A stretch of DNA of 64,000 nt, taken from contig JBDHWQ010000019.1 in the NCBI GenBank assembly GCA_039810245.1, forward strand, positions 1 through 64,000, in the 5' to 3' direction. The stretch comes from CALDSL01 sp039810245 (GTDB lineage Bacteria; Chloroflexota; Anaerolineae; Anaerolineales; Anaerolineaceae). Positions 42,020 through 50,627 of the stretch are shown in pieces (within the stretch, counting starts at the first letter, position 1; every line of letters begins with the position of its first letter). A program made the position numbers and the translations under genes. The notes beneath the pieces were generated by a model that did no database searches, was not told the DNA's origin, and worked only from the letters and a program-made list of their open reading frames with translations.

Positions 42020-42025
42020 ATTATA
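42020..42025 (-). promoter_or_regulatory. -10 box for a predicted leaderless mRNA
   Basis: Perfect TATAAT on the minus strand, six nt before the GTG start of the multi-GAF kinase, which places the transcription start at the start codon. No convincing -35. Confidence 0.5.
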
Positions 42026-42068
42026 ACGCGGTGAACAGCAGAAGGCGACCGCAGCGGTGGACAGGCAA

Positions 42069-42097
42069 TTGGGTTGCGGGAACCTTCGTGCTATACT
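42069..42097 (+). promoter_or_regulatory. promoter of the secreted glycoside hydrolase gene
   Basis: TTGGGT (42069-42074), 17-bp spacer, TATACT (42092-42097). Predicted start near 42104, leader about 18 nt. Confidence 0.6.
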
Positions 42098-42121
42098 GGT
42101 CCAGAAAGCGGGGACAAGTGT

Positions 42122-44983
42122 ATGCTGCGGATCATAATTCTACCCATCCTGCTGGCAATTTCGCTACTGCTGCCGCCGGCGCAGCCGGGTATTGCGCCGC
42201 GCATCAGCAACCTGAAGGTATTGACGCCAGAGGTAGCTGTTTACGACAGAATTGAGCTGCGCTTCGATGTGCGCACCAGTGCTGGCTATACGAATTTACC
42301 TTATGATCCTACTCCCCCAACCGGGTTGGAAAGCGTCAGCGGGATCAGTGTGGATGCAATCTTCACCACACCCGACGGGCGGCGCGTCACTCAGCCGGCG
42401 TTCTTCTACCAGGCGTACACCAACTTGCCGGCTAACAGCCAGGATGGCCTGCTGCCCGATGGCCGCCCGCAGTGGCAGGTGCGCTTTACTCCGCAACAGC
42501 CCGGCACATGGCGGGTGCGCATCCGCGCGGTGGATGCGGATGGCATGAGCCTTTCGGGCGAGACGCTGGTGGAAGTGCGCGGCGCGAGCCAGAACCCCAA
42601 CCGGGCGAAGGGCTTTTTACGTGTCAGCACCCGCGACCGGCGCTATTTTGAGTTTGCGGACGGCAGCCCGTTCCACCCGGTGGGATTAAACGACGGTTTT
42701 GACAGCGCGACCGGCGCGGAACAGCGGCTGGCGCAGTTTGAAGAGAACGGTATTAACCTGGTGCGCGCCTGGATGAGCGCGGCCGGGATCAATGGTTCGC
42801 AATGGACGGCGTGGTCGACCTTCTATCTGCCTTTTGACGGTTACCTGCCCCCGACTTCGCTGGAAAGCAAGGATGTTTTCCCCGGCCACGAGCTGGCCTA
42901 CCGGCTGGACAGCACGAACCCGTGCCTGTTCCAGGGCTGGTTGAGCGGGCCGGTGGCGGTTCAGCCGGATACCACGTACCGCGTGTGGGCGCGGGTTAAA
43001 GTACAGGGCGTTGGCGCAGAGGGGTTTGTGATCAAGACCGGCGACTGGCTGGAAAAACGCTGCGAGCAGGCTGGTGAGGGCCGGCCGCTGACGCAACCGT
43101 TGAGCGGCAGCAGCAATTGGACTGAGGTCAGCGGCGCACTGCGCACCGCGCCGGGGCAGACGCGCCTGGACTTTCTCTACCTGGCGCGGCAGAGCGGCAG
43201 CGGCACAGCGCTGGTCGATGAGGTGCGGCTGTACGAGGAAAACGATGCGTTGCAACGTAATCTGCTGGCCGATGGCCGCGCCGACGCGCACCTGGTGTTC
43301 GAGCCGGCCGCCGCGGCACGCTGGGATGCCATCATCCAAAGCGCGGAAGAGCACGGCGTGTATCTCAAGCTGGTGATCGATGAGAAAAACGAATGGATCC
43401 GCAATCGCATCAATGCAGAGGGGCAGTTCACGACGGAAGGTGATAATAATAATTTCTACGCCGCGCCGGGCAGAAAAGTGCGCTGGCTGCAGCAGGCCTG
43501 GTGGCGCTACGTGATTGCGCGCTGGGGCTACAGCACCGCGATCCATTCCTTTGAATACATCAACGAAGGCGACCCGTACAATGGCAATCACTATGAAGCC
43601 GCCAACAGCATGGCGCGCTACTTCCATCGCTGGGATCCCTCGCGCCACATGGTTACCACCTCGATGTGGGCGTCCTTCCCCAACAAAGAGCTGTGGTCCA
43701 ACCCGGATTATGGGGACCTGGATTACGCCGACTTGCACGCCTACCTGAGTACCGGCTGGCCGGACCAGAACGCGAGTTTTGTTTCCACCTTTGCGCTGGA
43801 TACCAGCGCGTCCAACCAACACAACGGGTTGAACGCGGTGCGCATCGACGCGGGCGCCAGCGGAGCGACGACGATCACCCCGCGCGGGCTGGTGCTGCGC
43901 GAAAAAGGCGAGTGGCTGGTGCGCTATTGGATGAAAGCGCGTGGCTTTCAGATGAGCTGCCCGTACAACACCAGCGGCGGGATGCAGCGCGTGCGCTGGA
44001 GCCTGGACGGCGGCACGTACAATGGCGGGCGCGAAGCTGTGGTACCGACCAACAGCGAGGGCAGCGACTTTGTCTGCACCGCGCCGGATGGCACATATGA
44101 CTGGCAGCAGTTCCGCAGCGACCGGGATAACCAGGGCCAGCCGCTGGCCGAGCAGTTCCGGCTGGTCATTCAAGACGAGCAACCACATGAGATTGCGCTA
44201 TCGATTGAGAATGCCAGTGGCACACGCGGCTCAGCCTGGATCAGCCAGGTGGAGCTGGTAAGCCCATCGGGCCGGGTCACACCGGTGATTGGCGCGTTTG
44301 ATGCCACGCGGTTTGACGACGATACTGCCTGGTACAACGCGGCTTACGGTCTGTTGCTGGGCGCAAACAGCCCGGTTGGAGCAGGTATGCCACTGATGCG
44401 CGGCGAGGCCGGGTTGGATGATCCGCAGATGGGCGGATACCTGGCAAATTTGAACCGCGATAAAGATGGCGTGTGGCTGCATAACAACGTATGGGCGCAG
44501 CTCGGCCCGGGCGGGATGACCGACCTGATGTGGTGGACCAGCGAAACGATCATGGAAAATGCGCAGACCGGCCGCGTACCGGGCCTGCTGCCGGTCTACC
44601 GAACCTACCGTGATTTCGTCGAAGGCATCCCGTTGAATAACGGCCAATACCACGACGCCAAAGCGCAGACTTCCGACCCGCGGCTGCGGGCGTGGGGCCA
44701 ACGCGACGATGCCAGCGGGCAGGCACACCTGTGGATTCAGAACCGTGAGCATACCTGGCGCGCGGTCGCCGACGGAAAGCGTATCCCGGCGGTGGCGGGC
44801 AGCGTGTTGCTGACCGGTATGCCGCCGGCCACCTACCGGGTGGAATGGTGGGACACGTACACCCCCGGCGCGGGCGTGATCAAAACCGAAGTGATCGCCA
44901 GCAATGGTGGAATGCTGGTACTGGCGCTGCCTCAGCCGCTGGTGAGTGATATCGCGGTGAAGATCACGCGGCAGAGAAATTAG
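42122..44983 (+). CDS. secreted glycoside-hydrolase-like protein (DUF5060 / GH-A type)
   Basis: A 953-aa exported protein. Signal peptide (1 to about 22), an N-terminal immunoglobulin-like DUF5060-type domain (about 30-150; TPQQPGTWRVRIRAVDADG), then a TIM-barrel glycosidase-like body starting GFLRVSTRDRRYFEFADG and FHPVGLND. The body is interrupted by two carbohydrate-binding-like beta-sandwich inserts (about 255-385 and 555-720). FEYINEGDP places a candidate acid/base at Glu482 by analogy with the N-E pair of clan GH-A; a nucleophile is not confidently located. It probably attacks an extracellular polysaccharide. ATG 42122 is chosen for the signal peptide; the Shine-Dalgarno site is weak. 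Confidence 0.75.
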   Translation: MLRIIILPILLAISLLLPPAQPGIAPRISNLKVLTPEVAVYDRIELRFDVRTSAGYTNLPYDPTPPTGLESVSGISVDAIFTTPDGRRVTQPAFFYQAYTNLPANSQDGLLPDGRPQWQVRFTPQQPGTWRVRIRAVDADGMSLSGETLVEVRGASQNPNRAKGFLRVSTRDRRYFEFADGSPFHPVGLNDGFDSATGAEQRLAQFEENGINLVRAWMSAAGINGSQWTAWSTFYLPFDGYLPPTSLESKDVFPGHELAYRLDSTNPCLFQGWLSGPVAVQPDTTYRVWARVKVQGVGAEGFVIKTGDWLEKRCEQAGEGRPLTQPLSGSSNWTEVSGALRTAPGQTRLDFLYLARQSGSGTALVDEVRLYEENDALQRNLLADGRADAHLVFEPAAAARWDAIIQSAEEHGVYLKLVIDEKNEWIRNRINAEGQFTTEGDNNNFYAAPGRKVRWLQQAWWRYVIARWGYSTAIHSFEYINEGDPYNGNHYEAANSMARYFHRWDPSRHMVTTSMWASFPNKELWSNPDYGDLDYADLHAYLSTGWPDQNASFVSTFALDTSASNQHNGLNAVRIDAGASGATTITPRGLVLREKGEWLVRYWMKARGFQMSCPYNTSGGMQRVRWSLDGGTYNGGREAVVPTNSEGSDFVCTAPDGTYDWQQFRSDRDNQGQPLAEQFRLVIQDEQPHEIALSIENASGTRGSAWISQVELVSPSGRVTPVIGAFDATRFDDDTAWYNAAYGLLLGANSPVGAGMPLMRGEAGLDDPQMGGYLANLNRDKDGVWLHNNVWAQLGPGGMTDLMWWTSETIMENAQTGRVPGLLPVYRTYRDFVEGIPLNNGQYHDAKAQTSDPRLRAWGQRDDASGQAHLWIQNREHTWRAVADGKRIPAVAGSVLLTGMPPATYRVEWWDTYTPGAGVIKTEVIASNGGMLVLALPQPLVSDIAVKITRQRN

Positions 44984-45147
44984 AGAAAGTACATAGATTT
45001 TCTATAGAATTTCGCAGGGAATCGTGCAACAATAACGATGTCCCTGTGTTGGAGTTAAAACCATAAGATGCGAAGAATACGATAAGGGCACGAAGTAACG
45101 AAGAAAATACGTAGAAGAACAACAGGTGCAGGAAAAGCGAGGGTGGG
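44984..45147 (+). other. AT-rich intergenic stretch
   Basis: No gene is visible in these 164 nt. They are markedly richer in A and T than the neighbouring genes. A stem-loop at 45015-45046 (about 10 bp with one bulge, no T-run) could end or stabilise the glycosidase transcript. GAGGGTGGG just before 45148 is the ribosome-binding site of the patatin gene. Confidence 0.5.
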
Positions 45148-46353
45148 ATGGAATACGATCTGGTGTTTGAAGGTGGTGGGGCCAAGGGGATGGTATTCGT
45201 TGGCGCGATGCAAGAATTTGAGGCGCGCGGACACACCTATAAGCGCCTGCTGGGCACCTCGGCCGGGGCGATCACGGCTGTGATGCTGGCAGCGGGGTTC
45301 AACGCTCAGGAAATGCTGGGCATGCTGGCTGAAAAAGAACCCGACGGCGCGCCGGTGTTCACCCGGTTTATGGCCATGCCACCTGCTATTGATCGCGGGC
45401 TGGTCCGTGAAAGCGTGACACGCCAGTTACTGCGCCAGATCAACCTGCCGCTGGTGCCGGACCGGGTGGAGGATGGTCTGGATGACCGCCTGGCGGACTG
45501 GATTGCCACCAACCCCAGCCTGCGCGGGCTGTTTTCGTTCATTGAGTATGGCGGCTGGTTCTCAGCGGATCACTTCGTAGCGTGGCTTCAGCAACACCTC
45601 GACCAGGGAGAATACAAAGGCCAGCCGCGCCGTTTTAGTGGGCTGAACCTGGCGCAGTTCCACCAGCACACCGGGGTAGACTTTTCCGTGATCGCTTCCG
45701 ATACCACCGGCGAGCGCATGCTGGTGCTCAACCACCGCACCGCGCCGGACGTGCCAGTGGTGTGGGCGGTGCGCATGTCGATGAGCATCCCGCTGCTGTG
45801 GCAGGCGGTGACCTGGCGCAAGGAATGGGGAACGTACCTGGGGCGCGAGATGCAGGGGCACGAGATCGTGGATGGCGGGCTGTTATCGAACTTCCCCATT
45901 GAGCTGTTCGTCAGTCGCGATCCTTCGGTACGGTCGGTGATGGGTGAAGAGCCCGGCGGCAGCGTGCTGGGGATGCTGATTGATGAAAGCCTGCCGGTGG
46001 AAGGTGCGGACCCGCCGGCGGCCGTTGCGAGTGGTCTGAAACTGGGCGAGCTGCGCACGGTGCAGCGGCTGGCTAGCTTGATGAATACGGCGCTCAGCGC
46101 GCACGATAAGATGGTTATCGAGTCCTTCGAGCGCTTTGTGGTGCGCATGCCGGCCAAAGGCTACGGCACAACCGAGTTTGGCATGGACGAGGCACGCCGG
46201 GGAGCATTGGTACAGGCCGGGCGCGAAAAGCTGCATGCGTATTTCGAGAGCGCCGGCCGCGATGGGGTCAGTTTTGGCGCCGGGCAGGGCGAGGATTTGC
46301 GGCGAGCGGTGGAAAAGGCCGATGCCCGCGCGAAGAAGATTTTCGAAGAGTGA
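45148..46353 (+). CDS. patatin-like phospholipase
   Basis: A 401-aa cytoplasmic patatin-family acyl hydrolase. It shows the oxyanion-hole loop EGGGAKG (8-14), the nucleophile elbow GTSAG (Ser38) and the catalytic Asp242 in DGGLLSNFP, a complete Ser-Asp dyad. The C-terminal part (about 300-401) is helical and charged. The family hydrolyses phospholipids or lysophospholipids; the physiological target is unknown. The gene is monocistronic. Confidence 0.92.
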   Translation: MEYDLVFEGGGAKGMVFVGAMQEFEARGHTYKRLLGTSAGAITAVMLAAGFNAQEMLGMLAEKEPDGAPVFTRFMAMPPAIDRGLVRESVTRQLLRQINLPLVPDRVEDGLDDRLADWIATNPSLRGLFSFIEYGGWFSADHFVAWLQQHLDQGEYKGQPRRFSGLNLAQFHQHTGVDFSVIASDTTGERMLVLNHRTAPDVPVVWAVRMSMSIPLLWQAVTWRKEWGTYLGREMQGHEIVDGGLLSNFPIELFVSRDPSVRSVMGEEPGGSVLGMLIDESLPVEGADPPAAVASGLKLGELRTVQRLASLMNTALSAHDKMVIESFERFVVRMPAKGYGTTEFGMDEARRGALVQAGREKLHAYFESAGRDGVSFGAGQGEDLRRAVEKADARAKKIFEE

Positions 46354-46374
46354 AGAAAACCTTCGCTACAAAAC

Positions 46375-46396
46375 AAAAAAGGCTGCCATAGCAGCC
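46375..46396 (-). terminator. intrinsic terminator of tRNA-Leu
   Basis: GGCTGC/GCAGCC stem with a 4-nt loop followed on the minus strand by six Ts, 8 nt after the tRNA 3' end. It also lies about 20 nt past the patatin stop, in a convergent position. Confidence 0.85.
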
Positions 46397-46403
46397 CTTC
46401 GTG

Positions 46404-46485
46404 TGCGCTGGGGGGGAGTCGAACCCCCACGCCTTGCGGCACATGGCCCTCAACCATGCCTGTCTGCCAGTTCCAGCACCAGCGC
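46404..46485 (-). tRNA. tRNA-Leu (anticodon GAG)
   Basis: An 82-nt class II tRNA: acceptor GCGCTGG/CCAGCGC with discriminator A, anticodon arm CATGG-TTGAGGG-CCATG (reads CTC/CTT), a long variable arm TGCCGCAAGGCG and T-arm with TTCGACT. The 3' CCA is not encoded. Confidence 0.95.
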
Positions 46486-46497
46486 GCGAACTTTCAT

Positions 46498-46526
46498 ATT
46501 ATAATCGTGCCCAATGGGAGCGTCAA
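46498..46526 (-). promoter_or_regulatory. promoter of tRNA-Leu, with a symmetric -10 usable on both strands
   Basis: TTGACG (46526-46521), 17-bp spacer, TATAAT (46503-46498) on the minus strand. The -10 lies in the palindrome ATTATAAT, so the plus strand also reads TATAAT (46500-46505), pointing towards plsX with a leader of about 104 nt. Confidence 0.8.
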
Positions 46527-46615
46527 GGTTTGCCCGGCGCTTGCAGATGGGCATTCTTTTTTCTCGTTTTTCTTCCAAATGCACTCATAACAGCAGGGAC
46601 ATCTGAGGAGGATGC

Positions 46616-47638
46616 ATGGCAATCGTATTAGATGCGATGGGCAGCGATACCTACCCCGACCCGGAAATTGCGGCTGCCGTGGCCGCAGCCGAGCAGTTCG
46701 GCGAGGAAATTATCCTGGTGGGAAGCGCAGCGCTGCTGAAGGCTAAACTGGTGGCGGCCAACCCGCGCGGCCTGCCGGTGCGCCTGGTAGACGCGCCAGA
46801 CGTGCTGGAAATGCACGATAAGCCGGTGGAAGCGGCCAAACGCAAGCCGCGCAACTCGATGGCGGTAGGACTGGAGCTGGTAAAAAGTGGCGAGGCGCGT
46901 GCTTTTATCTCGGCGGGCAACACCGGCGGGATTATGTTCAACGCGCTGCGCACGCTGGGTCGTATCAAGGGCGTGCAGCGCCCGGCGCTGACGGCGCGCT
47001 TCCCGGTAAAGGACGGCTCATGTGTGGTGTTGGATATCGGCGCAAACGCTGACTGCCGGCCGGAGTTTCTGCTGCAGTTCGCGGTAATGGGCTCCGCCTA
47101 CGCCGAACGCGCTCTGGGGATCTCCCAACCACGCGTGGGGTTGATCTCTAACGGCGAGGAAGGCGGCAAGGGCAACCAGCTTATCAAAGACACCTACCCG
47201 CTGCTGGAAAACTCCGGGCTGAACTTCATTGGCAACGTGGAAGGCAAAGAGTTGTTCGGCGGCAAGGCCGATGTGGCCGTGTGCGACGGCTTTACCGGCA
47301 ACGTATTGTTGAAATCCAGCGAAGCGGTGGCCAAGTTGTTGGTGGACATGCTGAAAGACGAGCTGATGGCCTCCACCGTGACCAAGATCGGTGCATTACT
47401 GGCCAAACCGGCGTTTCGTAAGCTGCGGGCCATGCTCGACCCCGGTGAAGTGGGCGCCGCGCCGCTGCTGGGCATCGATGGGTTGGTGCTGGTGGGTCAC
47501 GGGCGCTCAGACGCCCACGCGCTGGTAAATGCCATTCGCGTGGCACGCTCACTGGCTGATTCCAACCTGGTGGAAGCCACGCGCGCTATGATCCAGGAAC
47601 GTTTAGCCATGTTAGAAGGCGCGAGCAGCGCCGCGTAA
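46616..47638 (+). CDS. plsX: phosphate acyltransferase PlsX
   Basis: A 340-aa enzyme that makes acyl-phosphate from acyl-ACP for phosphatidic acid synthesis at the membrane face. Family features: N-terminal IVLDAMGSDTYPDPEIAAA, RKPRNSMAVGLELVKSGEA, SAGNTGG, LDIGANADCRPEFL, GNVEGKELF and CDGFTGNVLLKSSE. The ATG has GAGGAGG 4 nt upstream. The usual partners plsY and fabD/fabH are not next to it here. Confidence 0.96.
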   Translation: MAIVLDAMGSDTYPDPEIAAAVAAAEQFGEEIILVGSAALLKAKLVAANPRGLPVRLVDAPDVLEMHDKPVEAAKRKPRNSMAVGLELVKSGEARAFISAGNTGGIMFNALRTLGRIKGVQRPALTARFPVKDGSCVVLDIGANADCRPEFLLQFAVMGSAYAERALGISQPRVGLISNGEEGGKGNQLIKDTYPLLENSGLNFIGNVEGKELFGGKADVAVCDGFTGNVLLKSSEAVAKLLVDMLKDELMASTVTKIGALLAKPAFRKLRAMLDPGEVGAAPLLGIDGLVLVGHGRSDAHALVNAIRVARSLADSNLVEATRAMIQERLAMLEGASSAA

Positions 47639-47663
47639 ACCGCAGAGAGAGAAACCAACCGCC

Positions 47664-48380
47664 ATGAAAATCGTAACCAATAAAAAACTACTGCAGCGCA
47701 ACCGCAAAATCGGGCAGTTCCTTTCAATCGGCAGCCTGCTGATCCTGGGTGGTGGCATGTACATGTCGTTCCGGCCAGAGCTGCTGTCATATTCGTTCCT
47801 GGCCCTGATCGTGGGCTTTATGGTATCGCAGATTGGCATTTACTATGGCAACCGCTGGGGACGGTCGCCGCGGCCGGACGAGGTGCTCACCGCCTCGCTC
47901 AAGGGGCTGGACGACCGTTACACGCTGTATCATTACATTGCGCCGACGGCGCACCTGCTGGTAGGCCCGGCGGGGGTGTGGGCGCTGATCCCGTACGCGC
48001 AGCGCGGTAAGATCAGCTTCGAGAAGGGCCGCTGGAAGCAAAAAGGCGGGAACCTGTACCTGAAGATCTTTGCTCAGGAAGGTCTGGGAAGACCTGATGC
48101 CGAGGTAAAATCGGCGCTGCAGGATATGGAACGATTCTACACGCGCGAGCTGGGTGGCACGCAACTGCCCACCCAGGCGGCGTTGGTATTCACCAACCCG
48201 AAGGCTGAGCTGGAAACGGCCGAAGCGCCTATCACGGCGGTGAAAGCAGATAAGCTCAAAGATTTGATTCGCAAAAATGCCAAAGAAGGCAGCAAGGTGA
48301 TGACGCCAGATATGGTGAAGCAGCTTACCACGGCGCTGCCCGAGGCTGACGTAGAAGTAATCAAGGGTGATATCAAGTGA
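47664..48380 (+). CDS. membrane protein with weak NERD-like domain
   Basis: A 238-aa protein with two predicted spans (about 18-36 and 40-62), followed by a cytoplasmic region. YTLYHYIAPTAHLLVGPAGVWALIP resembles the start of a NERD (nuclease-related) domain, but the Lys-containing catalytic strand is not obvious, so activity is doubtful. A C-terminal helical, lysine-rich part contains KAELETAEAP and KEGSKVMTPDMVKQL. It lies 25 nt after plsX and ends at a strong terminator, so it is probably co-transcribed with plsX. Function unknown. Confidence 0.7.
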   Translation: MKIVTNKKLLQRNRKIGQFLSIGSLLILGGGMYMSFRPELLSYSFLALIVGFMVSQIGIYYGNRWGRSPRPDEVLTASLKGLDDRYTLYHYIAPTAHLLVGPAGVWALIPYAQRGKISFEKGRWKQKGGNLYLKIFAQEGLGRPDAEVKSALQDMERFYTRELGGTQLPTQAALVFTNPKAELETAEAPITAVKADKLKDLIRKNAKEGSKVMTPDMVKQLTTALPEADVEVIKGDIK

Positions 48381-48392
48381 TATCCGAGCAAC

Positions 48393-48422
48393 AAAAAAGC
48401 GCCGGCATGCCGGCGCTTTTTT
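48393..48422. terminator. bidirectional intrinsic terminator
   Basis: A perfect 18-bp palindrome (48399-48416, GCGCCGGC arms) flanked by A6 on the left and T6 on the right. It terminates both the plus-strand plsX transcript and the minus-strand scpB-rluB transcript, which converge here. Confidence 0.93.
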
Positions 48423-48437
48423 GTTGCTTGCATACAT

Positions 48438-49370
48438 TTAGCGCGGCGCTTTTGGGCGGCGCGGGTTGGTTGAGCGCGGGGGCCGGGATGCGCCCGGCTT
48501 CGGCCCGGTGGCAGGTTTGCCGGCTGGGCGCGGAGCGTGCGACTGTTCCTGTTTTTGCGGGGCGCTGGGCCGGCGCGCCGGGCGGGCCGGGTGACCGGGC
48601 CTGGTCTGCGCGGATGGGCGCTGTGCCGGGCGCTGAGTCTTATCGCGATTTTGCAGCTTTTTCAGGCTGGCAACTTCCGCCGGGGTGAGGTGGCGCCATT
48701 CGCGTGGCTTAAGGTTGCCCAGCTCCAGCGACCCGATTCGCATGCGAATGATGCGAAAGACGGGCAGTCCCAGGCGCTTGCCCACCTCACGGATCTGGCG
48801 CTTCCGGCCTTCTTTGAGGATTACCGTTAGCCAGGAACCTTTACCGGCAAAACCAGTGAGGGTCACCTGGGCAGGAGCGGTGCGGTATCCGTCTTCCATC
48901 ACCACGCCGCGCCGCCAGGTGGCAAGCTGCTCTTCATCCGGGCGCACGGCGAGCTGCACGCGGTATTCTTTCTCGTGCTCATAGCGCGGGTGGGTCAGGC
49001 GGTTGGCCAGCTCACCATCATTGGTCAACAGGATCAGACCTTCGCTGTCCAAATCCAGCCGGCCCACGGCGAACAGGTGGCCGGGAACATCCACAAGACC
49101 GCGCACGGTGGGGCGCGGGTTGGGCTCGTTCGGGTCTTCATCAGATAGCACGCCGCGCGGCTTGTGCAGAGCGATGTACACGAACTGCGGCATTTCCTTG
49201 CCCACCGGGCGGCCATCCACGGTGATTGAGTCCCGCGAGGCATCAGCCTTCATGCCCAGCTCGGCCACTTTGCCATTGACGCGCACGCGCCCGGCCTCGA
49301 TCAATTCTTCATTGGCGCGCCGCGAGCCATAGCCGGCGCGCGCCAGAATCTTCTGCAATCGTTCTTCCAT
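48438..49370 (-). CDS. rluB: 23S rRNA pseudouridine synthase RluB/RsuA family
   Basis: A 310-aa enzyme that isomerises a uridine in rRNA. It has an S4 RNA-binding domain (1-50, ILARAGYGSRRANEELI), then the catalytic domain with GRLDLDSEGLILLTNDG (Asp106 nucleophile) and KEGRKRQIRE. After about residue 240 comes a roughly 70-residue Pro/Arg/Lys-rich disordered tail, likely to bind RNA. It lies 3 nt downstream of scpB, a common arrangement in Gram-positive-type genomes. Confidence 0.93.
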   Translation of the reverse strand: MEERLQKILARAGYGSRRANEELIEAGRVRVNGKVAELGMKADASRDSITVDGRPVGKEMPQFVYIALHKPRGVLSDEDPNEPNPRPTVRGLVDVPGHLFAVGRLDLDSEGLILLTNDGELANRLTHPRYEHEKEYRVQLAVRPDEEQLATWRRGVVMEDGYRTAPAQVTLTGFAGKGSWLTVILKEGRKRQIREVGKRLGLPVFRIIRMRIGSLELGNLKPREWRHLTPAEVASLKKLQNRDKTQRPAQRPSAQTRPGHPARPARRPSAPQKQEQSHAPRPAGKPATGPKPGASRPPRSTNPRRPKAPR

Positions 49371-49373
49371 CGA

Positions 49374-49949
49374 TTAATCCTTCAAAATACCATTGCCGCC
49401 ATTAGGCGCTTCCTCATCCAGCAAACGCTCGAACGGGGGAAGCTGGTCGAGCGAGGCGAGGCCAAAATGCTGTAAAAACTCGGCGCTGGTGCCGAACAGG
49501 ATGGGTCTGCCGGGACCTTCGGTGCGGCCGACCTCGACCACCAGTCCCTTGCTGAGCAGGCTTTTGAGCACCCCGTCGCTGTTGACGCCGCGGATGGCGT
49601 CAATGCCGGGACGGGTAATCGGCTGGCGGTAAGCGACGATGGTGAGCGTTTCCAGCGCGGCGCGAGTGAGGCGCACGGTAGCATCGAAGCCGAGGAACTT
49701 TTCCACCAGCAGGCCATAGGCCGGCGCGGTGGTAAGCTGCACGCGCCCGCCCTGCCACTGGATGCTCAGGCCGCGGTTTTGGGAGTACATCTGCTCCAGG
49801 CAGCGCAGGCCCTGCTCTACCTGGGTGGGGTTGATGCCCAGCGTTTCAGCAAGCTGCACGAGCGGCACCGGGGTAGCGGCGACGAACAGCAGCGCTTCGA
49901 GGCGGGCTGATAAATCTGCAATGTCGGTTTCTGGTATGCTGTCACTCAT
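49374..49949 (-). CDS. scpB: chromosome segregation and condensation protein ScpB
   Basis: A 191-aa double winged-helix protein that joins SMC and the kleisin ScpA to form the condensin complex. Family features: ARLEALLFVAATPVPLVQLAE, LTRAALETLTIVAYRQPITR and IRGVNSDGVLKSLLSKGLV. ATG 49949 (MSDSIPETDIADL) is chosen; the longer frame runs into a divergent gene. TATTAT ends exactly 6 nt before the ATG and no Shine-Dalgarno site is present, so the mRNA is probably leaderless. scpA is not in the window. Confidence 0.94.
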   Translation of the reverse strand: MSDSIPETDIADLSARLEALLFVAATPVPLVQLAETLGINPTQVEQGLRCLEQMYSQNRGLSIQWQGGRVQLTTAPAYGLLVEKFLGFDATVRLTRAALETLTIVAYRQPITRPGIDAIRGVNSDGVLKSLLSKGLVVEVGRTEGPGRPILFGTSAEFLQHFGLASLDQLPPFERLLDEEAPNGGNGILKD

Positions 49950-49954
49950 GATGC

Positions 49955-49961
49955 TATAATA
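49955..49961. promoter_or_regulatory. symmetric -10 shared by divergent scpB and lipoprotein genes
   Basis: TATAATA on the plus strand reads TATTATA on the minus strand, giving overlapping -10 boxes in both directions. Minus: 6 nt to the scpB ATG (leaderless). Plus: 10 nt to ATG 49971 (leader 0-4 nt). Neither side has a clear -35. Confidence 0.6.
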
Positions 49962-49970
49962 CGTCGGTAT

Positions 49971-50540
49971 ATGAACCGGAACGAATCTCTTCAACCATCC
50001 CGGGCGCTGTGGCGCTGGCTGCCACTGCTGGCCCTTCTGCTGGCATCGCTGGCCTGCCAGGTTTCGCTGGGCGGCCCGCAAGCCCCGGCCGACCGCACGC
50101 CGGTACCGGCGCAGGCGCAAGACTGGCGTAGCCTGCTGGCGAATGCCCAACCCGGCGATACGCTGGACATAACCCTGACCGAGGGTGACCTGACGGCTAT
50201 CCTCGCCCGGCAGGTCGGGTCGGTGCAGGATGTGAAGATCAGCGACCCGCAGGTGGTGCTGCGCAACGGCAAGATGGAAGTGTATGGCCGGGCGGAAGCC
50301 CCCAACGTGGCAGGCAATTTCCAGGCAGTTTTAAATGTTCAGGCAGAAAACGGTCGCGCGCGGGTAGATGTTGAATCGGCCAATATTGGCGCAATCCCCG
50401 TGCCGTCCAGTATCACCGAGCGCATGACCAGCGCGCTGGATGACACCCTGGCGGATGCGACTGGCAGCGGGGGCCGCCTGTACATCAACCGCATTGACAT
50501 GCTCGAAGGAGCCATGACGATCAACGCGACTGTGCAATAG
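49971..50540 (+). CDS. lipoprotein, possible YpmS/LmeA-like
   Basis: A 189-aa exported lipoprotein with lipobox LASLAC (Cys29). The mature part begins with a Pro/Ala-rich linker, then a region LTEGDLTAILARQ ... ISDPQVVLRNGKMEVYGRAE ... AVLNVQAENGRARVDVESANIGAIPVP. This pattern, a helix followed by long antiparallel strands, recalls DUF2140/YpmS or LmeA-type lipid-binding folds; that resemblance is by eye only. The start has no Shine-Dalgarno site and sits just after a divergent -10 box. Confidence 0.75.
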   Translation: MNRNESLQPSRALWRWLPLLALLLASLACQVSLGGPQAPADRTPVPAQAQDWRSLLANAQPGDTLDITLTEGDLTAILARQVGSVQDVKISDPQVVLRNGKMEVYGRAEAPNVAGNFQAVLNVQAENGRARVDVESANIGAIPVPSSITERMTSALDDTLADATGSGGRLYINRIDMLEGAMTINATVQ

Positions 50541-50627
50541 AACCGCATCGCGGCCCGTAGGCTTCACAGCGTGTGCGGTGAGGGCTCCCCTGATTATACC
50601 GGATTTTGATAGGTTCTTTGAGCGATC

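Noticed and set aside
42686..44188. A 500-codon open frame on the minus strand
   Set aside because: It lies entirely within and opposite to the secreted glycosidase, which has a signal peptide, domain matches and a promoter. High GC content produces long antisense frames here; the antisense translation has no recognisable domain.
45015..45046. Intrinsic terminator between the glycosidase and patatin genes
   Set aside because: The stem has a bulge and no T-run follows, so it does not meet the criteria for an intrinsic terminator.
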